DNA of 64,000 bases from Motiliproteus sp965230735 (GCF_965230735.1 NZ_OZ246016.1:3472001-3536000); one strand, 5' to 3'; positions 1 through 9,014 are shown, counted from the first letter of the stretch. Notes: generated from the sequence alone by a model not told the origin. Program-made: numbers and translations.

Positions 1-1
1 C

Positions 2-886
2 GGTATCAGTGGCGAAGACGGCTTCAAGGCCGAGCCGGGGCGCTACCACCTGTATGTGTCGCTGGCCTGCCCCTGGGCTCACCGCACCCTGATCTTACGT
101 GCGCTGAAAGGCCTGGAGTCGATGATCAGCGTCTCGGCCGTCAACCCGCTGATGGCCGAACAGGGCTGGACCTTCGCACCGGAGCCCGGCCCCAACGCCG
201 AGCTGGTTGGTGACCCGCTGATGCAGGCCGATTACCTGCACCAGGTCTATACCCGGGCCGATCCCCATTACTCGGGCCGGGTGACCGTGCCGGTGCTGTG
301 GGACAAGCAGCGCCAAACCATCGTCAACAACGAATCCTCCGAGATCATCCGGATGCTCAACAGCGCCTTCGATCATCTCGGCGCCAAGCCGGGCGACTTC
401 TACCCCTTGTACCCCGAGTCGCTGCGAACCGAGATCGATACGGTCAACGCGCTGATCTACGACCGGATCAACAACGGCGTCTACAAGGCCGGTTTCGCCA
501 CCACCCAGCAAGCCTACGAGCAGGCCGTGGTGCCGTTGTTCGACTGCTTGGACGAGCTGGAACAGCGACTGGCCAAGCAGCGCTACCTCTGTGGCAGCCA
601 GATCACCGAAGCCGACTGGCGTCTGTTCACCACCCTGATCCGCTTCGATCCGGTCTACCACGGCCACTTCAAATGCAACCTGAAACAGCTCGCCGACTAC
701 CCCAACCTCAGCGGTTATCTGCGCGAGCTGTACCAGTGGCCGGGCGTGGCCCAGACCGTGGATATGGCCCATATCAAGGACCACTACTGCCGCAGCCATA
801 CCAGCATCAACCCCACCGGCATCGTACCGGCGGGGCCGTTAATGGAACTGGAGCGATCCCACGGACGTAATCCAGTAAACAGATAA
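2..886 (+). CDS. yqjG: Glutathionyl-hydroquinone reductase (GST omega-like), 5' end outside window
   Basis: The reading frame is open from the first bases of the window and ends at TAA 884-886, so the true start lies upstream; 294 residues are visible. It carries the CPWAHR motif near the start of the visible part; the Cys-Pro-Trp-Ala signature is the active site of the YqjG/PcpF-type glutathionyl-hydroquinone reductases, which reduce glutathionylated hydroquinones in the cytoplasm. The C-terminal half matches the all-helical GST domain (YDRINNGVYKAGFA; EADWRLFTTLIRFDPVY). Only the N-terminal 30 or so residues should be missing. It has no tight partner downstream; 111 bases separate it from the next gene. 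Confidence 0.88.
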   Translation, partial: GISGEDGFKAEPGRYHLYVSLACPWAHRTLILRALKGLESMISVSAVNPLMAEQGWTFAPEPGPNAELVGDPLMQADYLHQVYTRADPHYSGRVTVPVLWDKQRQTIVNNESSEIIRMLNSAFDHLGAKPGDFYPLYPESLRTEIDTVNALIYDRINNGVYKAGFATTQQAYEQAVVPLFDCLDELEQRLAKQRYLCGSQITEADWRLFTTLIRFDPVYHGHFKCNLKQLADYPNLSGYLRELYQWPGVAQTVDMAHIKDHYCRSHTSINPTGIVPAGPLMELERSHGRNPVNR

Positions 887-997
887 CCCTGTGAGATCAA
901 TCCTGTTCAACCACAGCAACGCTAATTCACAGCGACTAAACTTTTCCTGCTCGACAAATTGAAGATCGGCTTACGAATCCACAGCGAGGGAAAACGA

Positions 998-1912
998 ATG
1001 TCTTTAATTCAAAAAGAGGTGAAATACTCACCCCCCAGGGAAATCCCCCAGGAAGCGTTCGACTGGTATGACGAATATGCCCATGGCTTGATCGATCGCC
1101 GTGAGTTTATGCTCCGTCTTTCCAGCTTGGTCGCCGTGGGCTTCAGCATGACAGCACTCACCTCCGCGCTGATGCCCAACTATGCACTGGCCGAGCAGGT
1201 TTCGTTCAACGACCCGGCGATTAAAGCCAGTTACGCCAAATTCAGCTCCCCCAAAGGCAGCGGCGAAGGCCAGGGATATCTGGTCGTCCCGCGTGAATTG
1301 GAGGGCTCGGCGCCCGTGGTATTGGTGGTGCATGAGAACCGGGGGCTGAATCCCTACATCAAGGATGTGGCCCGTCGAGTGGCAGCCAAGGGGTTCATCG
1401 CTTTCGCACCGGATGCGCTCTACCCGCTTGGTGGCTATCCCGGCAATGATGATGAAGGACGAGCCATGCAAAAAAGCATGGAACGCAGCAAGATCGAGGA
1501 AGACTTTCTGGCGGCGGCCGATTTTCTCAAGTCCCATCAACTGAGCAACGGTAAGCTGGGCGCGGTGGGTTTCTGTTTCGGTGGCTATATCGTCAATATG
1601 CTGGCCGCTACGATTCCGGACAAACTGGATGCCGGTGTACCTTTCTACGGAACGCCAGCTGCACCAGCGCTGAGAAAAAATGTTAAAGGGCCGCTGCTGC
1701 TGCAATTCGCCGGTCTGGATAAACGCGTCAATGCAACCTGGCCGGATTATGAAGAAGAATTGAAAGCGATTGGCGCTGATTACACCGCCCACGTCTACGA
1801 GGGCGTTAATCACGGCTTTCACAATGACTCGACCGGACGCTACTCCGAGAAAGAAGCGGAGCTGGCTTGGCAGCGCTCAATCGAGTTTTTCAATCGGCAC
1901 TTGAAAGGGTAA
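998..1912 (+). CDS. Tat-exported dienelactone hydrolase family protein
   Basis: 304-residue alpha/beta hydrolase. The ATG at 998 is preferred over the upstream TTG at 959 because GAGGG lies about 8 bases before it. Residues about 34-65 form a twin-arginine signal (DRREFMLRLSSL, then a hydrophobic stretch ending ALAEQ), so export in folded form is likely. The mature part has the family nucleophile elbow GFCFGG with cysteine as nucleophile, an Asp in FAGLDKRVN and a His in GVNHGFHND, giving the Cys-Asp-His triad of dienelactone hydrolases. It resembles E. coli YghX. The physiological substrate is unknown. It is the last chromosomal gene before the prophage. Confidence 0.87.
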   Translation: MSLIQKEVKYSPPREIPQEAFDWYDEYAHGLIDRREFMLRLSSLVAVGFSMTALTSALMPNYALAEQVSFNDPAIKASYAKFSSPKGSGEGQGYLVVPRELEGSAPVVLVVHENRGLNPYIKDVARRVAAKGFIAFAPDALYPLGGYPGNDDEGRAMQKSMERSKIEEDFLAAADFLKSHQLSNGKLGAVGFCFGGYIVNMLAATIPDKLDAGVPFYGTPAAPALRKNVKGPLLLQFAGLDKRVNATWPDYEEELKAIGADYTAHVYEGVNHGFHNDSTGRYSEKEAELAWQRSIEFFNRHLKG

Positions 1913-2034
1913 TAGCTGAAGCTGGAGATAATCAGATAGCAGCCGTGACGGGACCGATCTCGCTGCGGCTATGCGAACAGATTTTTTCGATTCACCAAGA
2001 ACTTTGGAAACACTGAGAGTTATTGCAGAAACTC

Positions 2035-2069
2035 AAAAGAAGTGGCGGTGAGGGAGGGATTCGAACCCT
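2035..2069. other. attL: 35-bp copy of the tRNA-Ser 3' end
   Basis: These 35 bases are identical to 38318-38352, which cover the TPsiC arm, the 3' acceptor strand and the CCA of the tRNA-Ser gene at the other end of the prophage. Identity stops at 2070 (T here, C in the tRNA). This is the left junction of the integrated phage; the rest of the tRNA is absent here. Confidence 0.93.
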
Positions 2070-2162
2070 TACATTTTGCCCTCGTAGCATAAGCGATAGC
2101 CTGCAGCCCCCATTATACGGGGCCTAAGCGACCCTGCAGATCAGCAAGAAAGAGCCAAATTG

Positions 2163-2179
2163 TTCCCACAACATTCCCA
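2163..2179 (+). other. Candidate integrase arm-type repeats, left side
   Basis: TTCCCA occurs twice, at 2163 and 2174, 11 bases apart (one helical turn). The same TTCCC motif is repeated three times at 38239-38268, between the integrase stop and attR. Matching repeats on both sides of an attachment site are what arm-binding sites of a tyrosine integrase look like. This is inferred from pattern and position only. Confidence 0.45.
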
Positions 2180-2255
2180 GCGCCAACAAGGTGAAAGTGC
2201 TGTTTACACACGCGCACGCACACATAAGGGCGATCTAAAAAATAATCTGGCGGCC

Positions 2256-2547
2256 TTCGGAAAAAGGTAATAAAGGTAATATCTCTACGAAACCAAAGCT
2301 AATCAGTTGTTTTAGTTGGATTTATTTGATTATCAAAAAGGTTAGATTTAGGTAAGAAAAAGGTTATCTATTACCTTTTGAAAAGGTGATTTCTAAGAAA
2401 AATATATTCCTTACAAATCAAACAGTTAGATATTAATTACCTTTTGAATTACCCAATATAACCTTTTAGAGGTTAGGAATATTTCTATTTATATCAGCTA
2501 GTTAGAATGAGTTTTCTAGCTTATTACCGTTATTACCTTTTTCCGAA
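2256..2547. repeat. AT-rich array of AAAAGGTAAT-like boxes inside a 26-bp inverted repeat (origin-like)
   Basis: The stretch 2070-2825 has no supported gene. Within it, 2256-2281 and 2522-2547 are inverted copies of each other with one mismatch in 26. Between and within them are about 10-12 boxes resembling AAAAGG(T)TA/AT in both orientations, for example at 2261, 2272, 2336, 2357, 2371 (reverse), 2381, 2436 (reverse), 2458 (reverse) and 2532 (reverse). The segment is far richer in A+T than its flanks. Repeated boxes plus AT-rich DNA fit an iteron-type origin or a multi-site operator. The phage's P4-alpha-like primase-helicase is a plausible binder. The rest of the gap (2070-2255, 2548-2825) shows only the candidate arm sites and a GCCCC/GGGGC hairpin near 2107-2124. 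Confidence 0.6.
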
Positions 2548-2825
2548 CACCCCAGCGAGAAAAGTGTTTTCTCGGCCAAATCACTAGAACACCAAAACCG
2601 TCTGAAACCCTTGCCACCTGCACGTTTCCGCCAGATTCAAAGCCTGCCTGACAGCCTCAAGCAGGCCCCTGAGCTTCAGGGTTGACGCCAAACCCTTCTG
2701 TGCAAGTAAAAAGGGGGTACAAACACACCGCAGGCGTGGAGGGACGAGCGCGGGGCTTGGGGTTTGACGGGGTTGGGGGCTGTGGGTAGATTCAGGGGCT
2801 CGATCTGATGGTTAAGGAGTGACCG

Positions 2826-3242
2826 ATGGGAAAGAAAGTGTGCCGGCGCTGTGCCGCTGGGGTATCAACCTGGGACAGCAACTGTTCCGAGTGCGGGGCT
2901 ATGAACCCGTCGATGTCGATCAACGACATGATCCATGGCGTGATCATGCTGGGGTTGATCGTTGGCGCGGTGGTGATCTTCTGGGGTAGCGATGAAACTG
3001 AAGCTGTCAGCCGGAACCAGTTCGGGGCCGCTTGGCCATTTACGGTGGAGGCGGGATCGGTGCGCTGTTACCAGGGCGCTGCCGTGTTCAGGGCCGATGG
3101 GGTGAGTTACCAGTTGAACGGTGTGGCAGGGGGGCAGGGGTATGCCTCGATCGATCCAATCTGGCGGGACAATCCCGATCTACCTGGTGCCAAAATCGGG
3201 CTGGGGCCGATCCTCGAAATCGCACTGGATCTTTGCGACTGA
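2826..3242 (+). CDS. Zinc-ribbon, single-TM protein with a DUF2511 (YebY-like) domain
   Basis: 138 residues, good Shine-Dalgarno (AAGGAG) before ATG 2826. The N-terminus has two CxxC pairs (CRRC and CSEC), a short zinc ribbon. A hydrophobic segment follows at residues about 36-56 (MIHGVIMLGLIVGAVVIFW), then a C-terminal domain resembling YebY/DUF2511 (WPFTVEAGSVRCY ... LGPILEIALDLC). The likely topology is a cytoplasmic zinc ribbon with a periplasmic domain. It stands alone between the origin-like array and the late gene Q on the opposite strand, the place of a lysogenic-conversion gene. Function unknown. Confidence 0.72.
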   Translation: MGKKVCRRCAAGVSTWDSNCSECGAMNPSMSINDMIHGVIMLGLIVGAVVIFWGSDETEAVSRNQFGAAWPFTVEAGSVRCYQGAAVFRADGVSYQLNGVAGGQGYASIDPIWRDNPDLPGAKIGLGPILEIALDLCD

Positions 3243-3259
3243 TTGGGAGCTCTGAGGGC

Positions 3260-3284
3260 ACAAAAAGCCCGGATTTCCGGGCTT
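3260..3284 (-). terminator. Rho-independent terminator of the Q-P operon
   Basis: An 8-bp perfect stem (AAGCCCGG / CCGGGCTT, loop ATTT) at 3265-3284 is followed on the minus strand by TTTTTG. It lies about 45 bases past the stop of the portal gene, so it ends leftward late transcription. It also stands at the end of the rightward gene 2826-3242. Confidence 0.85.
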
Positions 3285-3330
3285 ACTTGCTGATTTTAAA
3301 GACCAAAAAGCGTATAATTCTTGCGAAGCC

Positions 3331-4338
3331 TTACGCGCTTTGAACGGCCGAAATTACCTCATAGGGCTGGAATTTTACCACCTCCTCACCGACCCACTCG
3401 TTCAACTCCTGGAGCCGCATCTGTAGCGGTAGCAGCTCGTTGGTGGCGAATACCTGGGCCGCTTCGGAAGCCTTACCAAACCCGCCGGTGTTGCTAGGCA
3501 TTATCCCCATCAGCTCAACCGGCACCCGATGGGCTGCCAGCATGTCGTCGCGGGTAACGTTTTTGATATTGAAGATCTCATCCTTGGCCGCCACCTCGCT
3601 GATCGGCAACAACTGCATGCCATCTTTCTTGCCGCCTGGGGCATACATGAACAGATTGCGGAAGTTACCCGGCCCTTTGCTGTCGCGTAGCGCCTGACGT
3701 AGCGTGCTGACATCGGTTTCATTGTTGGCGGTGTCGGTCATATACAGGATGAACCCGGCATGGCTGCCGTTCTGGTAGTACTTGCGCCGGAACAGCGTGG
3801 CCGATTCGTTAAGCCAAGCCGAGTTCAACGAGCTGAGGTATTCCGGCAGTCCGTAGATCTCCTGATTGATATCGGGCTCTACCAGGTGGTGAATGCTGCC
3901 GGCCTTGAATTCATGCTCCTCGCCCCAGCCGCGGACAAACCAGTAGCTGTCCGGCTCCAGGCCACGGCGGGTGTACTTGGCCAGCGATGGCACCAACTTC
4001 AGCGGCTCGCCCAGTCGGTTTACGCGCTTCTCCAGGTAGCCGTTGCCGAAGATCAGATAATCCAATGCCCAGCGGGTAAAGTCGCTGCGACTGAGCAACC
4101 GGTGGGGGATGAACAGACTGGCCAGCACGTTGCGCTTGAAATAGATCGGGCTGGAGTGATGGGTTGCAGCGCGGAACGACTTGGCCAGCCCCTGGAAACT
4201 GATGGGCGGTTCGTACCACTTACCGTTTTTCCAGCACTCGATGTAATCCATCATGTCCCGGCCATCGAGTACCGGTGTCGGATCTCCGAAGGTAAAGGCC
4301 TCGATCTTCTGATCATTGGCGGTCATATTGTTGCTCAT
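3331..4338 (-). CDS. Q: Portal vertex protein (P2 gpQ family)
   Basis: 335 residues, near P2 gpQ in length. The portal dodecamer sits at one capsid vertex, docks the terminase and passes DNA. Recognisable PBSX/P2 portal features are FKRNVLASLFIPHRLLSR, DYLIFGNGYLE, YYQNGSHAGFILY and MAAHRVPVELMGIMPSN. Its start overlaps the terminase stop by 4 bases (ATGA), so the two are translationally coupled as in P2. A terminator follows at 3260-3284. Confidence 0.96.
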   Translation of the reverse strand: MSNNMTANDQKIEAFTFGDPTPVLDGRDMMDYIECWKNGKWYEPPISFQGLAKSFRAATHHSSPIYFKRNVLASLFIPHRLLSRSDFTRWALDYLIFGNGYLEKRVNRLGEPLKLVPSLAKYTRRGLEPDSYWFVRGWGEEHEFKAGSIHHLVEPDINQEIYGLPEYLSSLNSAWLNESATLFRRKYYQNGSHAGFILYMTDTANNETDVSTLRQALRDSKGPGNFRNLFMYAPGGKKDGMQLLPISEVAAKDEIFNIKNVTRDDMLAAHRVPVELMGIMPSNTGGFGKASEAAQVFATNELLPLQMRLQELNEWVGEEVVKFQPYEVISAVQSA

Positions 4339-6116
4339 GAGTAGATCTCCAGAAATCCAGAATTATTCTCGTTGGCCCCTTCCAAGGGTTCGTTATCGAG
4401 CGCATGCATGCAGGCCCAGGCCAGATCGGCGTGACCTATTTGTTCGCTTCGGCCGGCCATGTAGGTGATCTGCCGACCACTGGCGGTCATGGTTTTGCGG
4501 ATGGCCATAAACGACTGCACCAGGTCGACCCAACCGGCATCAAATTCCAACCGGCCCTTGCTGATGACGTTGTGGGCTTTCATCACCAGGCGCGATTTGA
4601 CCTCGGGGTTGTACTGGTAGGATCTGGCCGCGGGGAAAAACTGGGTCACCAGTTGGTAGACACCGCCGCCGATGCCGGTGGTATCGATGCCGATGTGCTC
4701 GACGTTGTAGCGCTTGGTCATGGCCTCGATGGCTGCCGCCTGGGCTTCGAAGTCCATGCCGCGCCACTGGTGTTTTTCAATCACTCGGAATTTACCGCCC
4801 GGCTTGGCCGGCGGGACCACCACCACGCAACCGGCGTTATCACCGCCCTCACCGCCGCCGTTGGGGTCATAGCCGATCCAGACTTTCTGATTACCCACCG
4901 GCCGCACCGCGAACGGCTTGAAGTCGCCCCACACCTCCCAGCTGTCGACCAGGCATTTCTGCATCAGCATCATGCCGAACACGCTGGCCTGATCATCGAC
5001 AAACTCGCACATCAGCAGGTTTCGGTATTCCTCTTCGGAGTACTCCAGCCGCAGCTGATCGATGTCGAACAGGTCACAACCGCCAACCATCGCATCCTCA
5101 ACCGTAACGATCTGGCGCCACTGGCCATCCTCACAGAGTCGACCATTGCGCAGCGCCTGGTGGGATACATCCAGATTGATCCGGTCGGCCTTGGCCCGGC
5201 CGCGGTTGAACAGGGTGCCGCTCCAGAACGGGTAGGCATCATGGGCCAGGCTCGACGGGGTACTGAAATAGGTCTGGCGCCACTTTTTGTGAATCGCCAT
5301 GCCCGAGGCCACCTTGCGCAGCTCCTGAAACTTGTAGGTCCAGAAGTATTCATCGAAATACAGGTTGCCGTGGTAACTCTGCGCGGTGCGGGCATTGGTG
5401 CCCAGAAAGTGCAGTTCGGCGCCGTTGGCCAGCACGATCGGATCACCGGTGAGATCCACCTCGATGACGTTTTTGGCGAACTGAGCGATGTATTGCTTGA
5501 ACACGTGGGCCTGGGCCTTGGAGGCCGACAGGAAAATCTGGTTGCGCGCCGTGGTTGCCGCATCAACCAGCGACTCCCGGGCAAAAAACCAGGTAGCACC
5601 GATTTGTCGAGACTTGAGAATGTCGCGGATACGGTGCTTTAACCCGGCCTCATACCAACCCCGTTGGAAGTCGAAGGCCTCATCGATCAGCGTGCACTGG
5701 AGCTGTTCGGCCTGCTCCTCGTTGATCTCATTCTTAACCGGCTTGCGCTTGGGTTTGGCGTTGCGGTTGGCCACCTTCGGGTTCAGATCACCCTCGTGGC
5801 CACCGGGTTCCTGGTACCGTCGAACCCGAGCCATCCGCTCGATCTGCCGACCCAGTAGATCGATCTCCTTGAAGTCTTTGCCGTCTTTTGGGTCTTTCAA
5901 AATCAGCTGCGACAGTCTAGCCTCTAGGACGCCCTCGACCCGTTCGATCGGTTTGGCCTCGTCCCATCCGTCGCGCTTTTTCCAGCTTTGGACCGTGGCT
6001 TCCGGGCACTCCAGCAGCTCAGCAATGCGGACCACGCGGAAGCCCTGCCAGTAGAGAAATTTGGCTCTACGGCGCTCGTCCAGATCCGGGTTGATGTTCA
6101 TCACGGGGCAGTTCAT
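4335..6116 (-). CDS. P: Terminase large subunit, ATPase/nuclease (P2 gpP family)
   Basis: 593 residues. It packages DNA by ATP hydrolysis and cuts at cos. The N-terminus has a helix-turn-helix (VVRIAELLECPEATVQSWKK). Then come a Walker A-like SRQIGATW near residue 170, a Walker B NLYFDEYFW near 250, and a C-terminal RNase H-fold nuclease with acidic residues in WIGYDPNGG and HIGIDTTGIGG. It starts the leftward late operon (P then Q). The ATG at 6116 has no obvious Shine-Dalgarno; an ATG five codons further in is possible. Confidence 0.95.
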   Translation of the reverse strand: MNCPVMNINPDLDERRRAKFLYWQGFRVVRIAELLECPEATVQSWKKRDGWDEAKPIERVEGVLEARLSQLILKDPKDGKDFKEIDLLGRQIERMARVRRYQEPGGHEGDLNPKVANRNAKPKRKPVKNEINEEQAEQLQCTLIDEAFDFQRGWYEAGLKHRIRDILKSRQIGATWFFARESLVDAATTARNQIFLSASKAQAHVFKQYIAQFAKNVIEVDLTGDPIVLANGAELHFLGTNARTAQSYHGNLYFDEYFWTYKFQELRKVASGMAIHKKWRQTYFSTPSSLAHDAYPFWSGTLFNRGRAKADRINLDVSHQALRNGRLCEDGQWRQIVTVEDAMVGGCDLFDIDQLRLEYSEEEYRNLLMCEFVDDQASVFGMMLMQKCLVDSWEVWGDFKPFAVRPVGNQKVWIGYDPNGGGEGGDNAGCVVVVPPAKPGGKFRVIEKHQWRGMDFEAQAAAIEAMTKRYNVEHIGIDTTGIGGGVYQLVTQFFPAARSYQYNPEVKSRLVMKAHNVISKGRLEFDAGWVDLVQSFMAIRKTMTASGRQITYMAGRSEQIGHADLAWACMHALDNEPLEGANENNSGFLEIYS

Positions 6117-6163
6117 GGCGCCAGATTAGCGGCCCAACCCCCAACCCTATGCACCCTCTCCCA

Positions 6164-6223
6164 TGTACGCCCGTCCGGTACAGTCCCGGCGCATTGCCTG
6201 CGCGCGCGGCCCAGCCAATCATC
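6164..6223 (+). promoter_or_regulatory. Late-promoter element A (head of the O operon; shared region with P-Q)
   Basis: Between the divergent genes P and O lies TGTAC-N9-GTACA (6164-6182), then 17 bases, an alternating GCGCGCGCG tract (6200-6208) and AATCATCG (6215-6222). The same order of parts recurs upstream of V and of FI. P2 late promoters have an Ogr/Delta site TGT-N12-ACA near -55; the dyad here is a close relative with N13. The dyad is symmetric and could serve both strands. Confidence 0.68.
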
Positions 6224-6293
6224 GGGGCACTGATCATCACCGAATGACCGATCGAAACCCGATCACCCAGGACACCGACAGAGGGACAGCCCG

Positions 6294-7148
6294 ATGCTCA
6301 AGAGTAAGTTTTTCCGAATCGCCGTTGCCGGCGCCACCACCGACGGCCGCAACATCGAGCCCGAGTGGTTGGAGCAGATGGCCGCCAACTTCAATCTGGA
6401 CAAGTTCGCCCCCCGGGTATTTTGCGAACACATCCGCGGCTATCAGCCCGAAGGTCCGTTCGGCGCCTACGGTGACATTGTTGGCCTGAAGGCGGAAGAA
6501 GCCGAGATTGATGGTGAAAACCGCATGGCCCTGTTTGCCGAGATCTCCCCGACCCCGGAGCTGGTCGTGCTGAACAAGAAGCGCCAGAAGATGTACACCT
6601 CGATGGAGATCGGCTTCGACGACGACAAAGACCAGGTATTCCTGGCCGGCCTGGGCATCACCGACTCCCCCGCCTCATTCGGCACCGAAATGCTGCAGTT
6701 CAGCGCCAACGCCAAGGTCAACCCATTTTCTGAGCGCAAGCAAAACCCCAACAACCTGTTCAGCGAATCAGTTGAGGTGGAGCTGGAATTCACCGAAGTC
6801 CCCGACCCGGCCGACGACAGCCCCGGCCTGTTGGATCGCGTCAAAGCCATTTTCAGCAAGCAGAAGCGCGCCAACGACAAGGACCACAGCCAGTTCAGCA
6901 GCGCGATTGAAGAGATCGCCACCGAAGTGGTCACCCAAACCCAGCAGATCAACGAGCGGATCGACGCCATCGCCTCCGATGACAAGTTCGCCACGCTGGA
7001 GCAGCAGGCCAACGATGCCATCGAACAAGCCAAGGCCGCCCAGGCCGCCCTGGACGAGCTCAAGCAACAGCTGGCTGACGAAGACAGCACATTCCACGCA
7101 CGGCCTCCCGCCACCGGGGGTAACGGCCAAGTAGTCACCGACTGCTAA
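6294..7148 (+). CDS. O: Capsid scaffolding protein with serine protease domain (P2 gpO family)
   Basis: 284 residues, the same length as P2 gpO. The N-terminal half is a serine protease that cleaves the capsid precursor. The D-H-S triad can be placed at D17 (TTDGRN), H46 (CEHIRG) and S103 (MYTSMEIGF). The C-terminal half is an Ala/Gln/Glu-rich coiled coil (residues about 205-265) that acts as scaffold. It begins the rightward late operon and is followed by the major capsid gene 72 bases on. Confidence 0.95.
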   Translation: MLKSKFFRIAVAGATTDGRNIEPEWLEQMAANFNLDKFAPRVFCEHIRGYQPEGPFGAYGDIVGLKAEEAEIDGENRMALFAEISPTPELVVLNKKRQKMYTSMEIGFDDDKDQVFLAGLGITDSPASFGTEMLQFSANAKVNPFSERKQNPNNLFSESVEVELEFTEVPDPADDSPGLLDRVKAIFSKQKRANDKDHSQFSSAIEEIATEVVTQTQQINERIDAIASDDKFATLEQQANDAIEQAKAAQAALDELKQQLADEDSTFHARPPATGGNGQVVTDC

Positions 7149-7220
7149 GCCCGCCGCAACCACCAACACCAAGCCAATAGAACGACCCCAAACGGACAGG
7201 CCTCGACGGAGAACCCCACC

Positions 7221-8234
7221 ATGCGTAACGAAACCCGAAAACTCTACAGCGGCTACCTGCAGCAGATTGCGCAGCTCAACGGCGTTGAAGATCCCACCAA
7301 AAAGTTCAGCGTAACCCCCAGTGTGCAGCAGACACTGGAATCCAAGATGCAGGAGAATTCCGGCTTCCTGGGTCAGATCAACGTCATGGGCGTGACCGAT
7401 CAGATGGGTGAAAAGCTGGGCCTGGGCGTCGGCGGCCCGATCGCCAGCAACACCGACACCAGCAATAAGGATCGCCAGACCAGCGACCCGACCACGCTGG
7501 GCAAAGATGGATACCACTGCCGCAAAAACAACTCTGACACCCACTTGCGTTATGCCACCCTGGACCAGTGGGCCAAGTTCCCCGACTTCCAGACCCGCGT
7601 CCGTGACGCCATCCTGCGGCGTCAGGCGCTGGACCGCATCATGATCGGCTTTAACGGCACCAGCTACGCCGCCGACTCCGACAAGGTCTCCAACCCGCTG
7701 CTGCAGGATGTGAATATCGGTTGGTTGGAGAAGTACCGCCTCAATGCCGCCGCCCGGGTGCTGAGCGAGGTGGTCAACGCCTCCGGCAAGGTCAACGTCT
7801 ACGCCGGCGGCGACTACGAGAACCTGGACGCGCTGGTGTTCGATGCCGTCAGCAACCTGATCGAACCCTGGTATCAGGAAGATACCGAACTGGTGGTGGT
7901 GATGGGCCGCAAGCTGCTGGCCGACAAGTACTTCCCGCTGATCAACACCGCCCAGCCGGCCACTGAGAAACTGGCCACAGACCTGATCGTCAGCCAGAAG
8001 CGGGTCGGCGGTCTGCAGGCCGTTCGCGTCCCGTTTGTGCCCGACGGCACCATGATGATCACCCGCCTGGACAACCTGTCGATTTACTTCCAGGAATCGT
8101 CCCGCCGTCGTCACCTGGAGGACAACCCCAAGCGTGACCGGATCGAGAACTACGAATCATCCAACGATGACTACGTGGTTGAGGATTACGGCTGCGGCTG
8201 CGTGATCGAGAACATCGACACCACCGCCCCGTAA
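7221..8234 (+). CDS. N: Major capsid protein precursor (P2 gpN family)
   Basis: 337 residues with the P2-type HK97-fold capsid signatures. The N-terminal arm (LYSGYLQQIAQLNGV, VTPSVQQTLESKMQE) is the part cleaved during maturation. Conserved body motifs include DRIMIGFNGTS, LVVVMGRKLLADKYF and RRHLEDNPKRDRIENYES. The ATG at 7221 follows GGAGAA. It lies in the usual O-N-M order. Confidence 0.96.
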   Translation: MRNETRKLYSGYLQQIAQLNGVEDPTKKFSVTPSVQQTLESKMQENSGFLGQINVMGVTDQMGEKLGLGVGGPIASNTDTSNKDRQTSDPTTLGKDGYHCRKNNSDTHLRYATLDQWAKFPDFQTRVRDAILRRQALDRIMIGFNGTSYAADSDKVSNPLLQDVNIGWLEKYRLNAAARVLSEVVNASGKVNVYAGGDYENLDALVFDAVSNLIEPWYQEDTELVVVMGRKLLADKYFPLINTAQPATEKLATDLIVSQKRVGGLQAVRVPFVPDGTMMITRLDNLSIYFQESSRRRHLEDNPKRDRIENYESSNDDYVVEDYGCGCVIENIDTTAP

Positions 8235-8253
8235 GTAACCCTACCCAGCAGAG

Positions 8254-8286
8254 CACCGCCGCCTGACCGTTCCGGTTAGCGCGGTG
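8254..8286 (+). other. Stable hairpin between N and M
   Basis: CACCGC (8254-8259) pairs with GCGGTG (8281-8286), with further pairing inside. There is no T-run after it, so it is more likely an attenuator or mRNA-stability element after the highly expressed capsid gene than a full terminator. Confidence 0.45.
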
Positions 8287-8321
8287 GCAGCTCACCCCGA
8301 TCAACCGATGGAGTGCACCCG

Positions 8322-9014
8322 ATGAAATCCCCCTGCCAAGCCCATTTCGAGCGCGAAACCGCCAAGCAGCAGACCACCCAGGACAGTACCGCCAACCGCG
8401 CCAACCTAAACCAGCAAGAGCTGATGATGGCGATGCTGTACGAGCACCGTTCGCGCCTGAAAGGCATCGAATCCCTGCAGGCCAAGGCCGCCCTCAAAGT
8501 CCAGCTGCTGCCCGAGTACGCCCCGTATGTGGACGGCATTCTGGCTGGCAACAGCGGTCAGCCCGATGACGTACTGATGAGCGTGATGGTCTGGCGAATG
8601 GATGTTAACGACTGGGACGGCGCCCTGGCGATCGCCCAATATGCCCTGGATCACGGCCTTAGCCTGCCGGATCAATACCAGCGCAGCACCGCCTGTCTGA
8701 TTGCCGAAGAGGTGGCCGAATGTGCCATCAAGTCGGCCAAGGATGACGAAACGCAGATCAGCCTGGAGGTGGTTGAACGGGTCCAGAGCATGACCATCGA
8801 CCACGACATGCCCGATCAGGTCCGCGCCAAGCTGTTCAAGGCGATCGGCTACCTGGTGGAACCGACCGACCCCGAACAGGCCCTGGTTCATCTGAAAACC
8901 GCCCTCAAGTACCACGAAAAGGTCGGGGTGAAGCAGGACATCAAGCGCATCGAGAGCGCCTTGAAGAAACAGCAACAACAGAACACCGGTGACGCCGACA
9001 ACGGCAGCACCTGA
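8322..9014 (+). CDS. M: Terminase small/endonuclease subunit (P2 gpM family)
   Basis: 230 residues from ATG 8322, chosen over GTG 8313 because TGGAG lies 9-10 bases upstream. It pairs with gpP for cos cleavage. Family signatures are EHRSRLKGIESLQAKAALK, LLPEYAPYVDG and DDVLMSVMVWRMD; the middle is followed by a helical C-terminus ending in a Gln-rich tail. Position after N is as in P2. Confidence 0.93.
   Translation: MKSPCQAHFERETAKQQTTQDSTANRANLNQQELMMAMLYEHRSRLKGIESLQAKAALKVQLLPEYAPYVDGILAGNSGQPDDVLMSVMVWRMDVNDWDGALAIAQYALDHGLSLPDQYQRSTACLIAEEVAECAIKSAKDDETQISLEVVERVQSMTIDHDMPDQVRAKLFKAIGYLVEPTDPEQALVHLKTALKYHEKVGVKQDIKRIESALKKQQQQNTGDADNGST

Noticed and set aside
1940..1990. Terminator after the dienelactone hydrolase gene
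   Set aside because: An AGCCG/CGGCT pairing is present and a T-run occurs nearby, but the loop is long and the T-run is not next to the stem.
2256..2547. Inverted repeat as ends of a small transposon
   Set aside because: No transposase, no target duplication seen, and the same boxes fill the interior, which fits an array of binding sites better.
6768..8114. 448-codon minus-strand frame opposite O and N
   Set aside because: Mirror of high-GC coding bias in real capsid genes on the plus strand; no binding site and low-complexity product.
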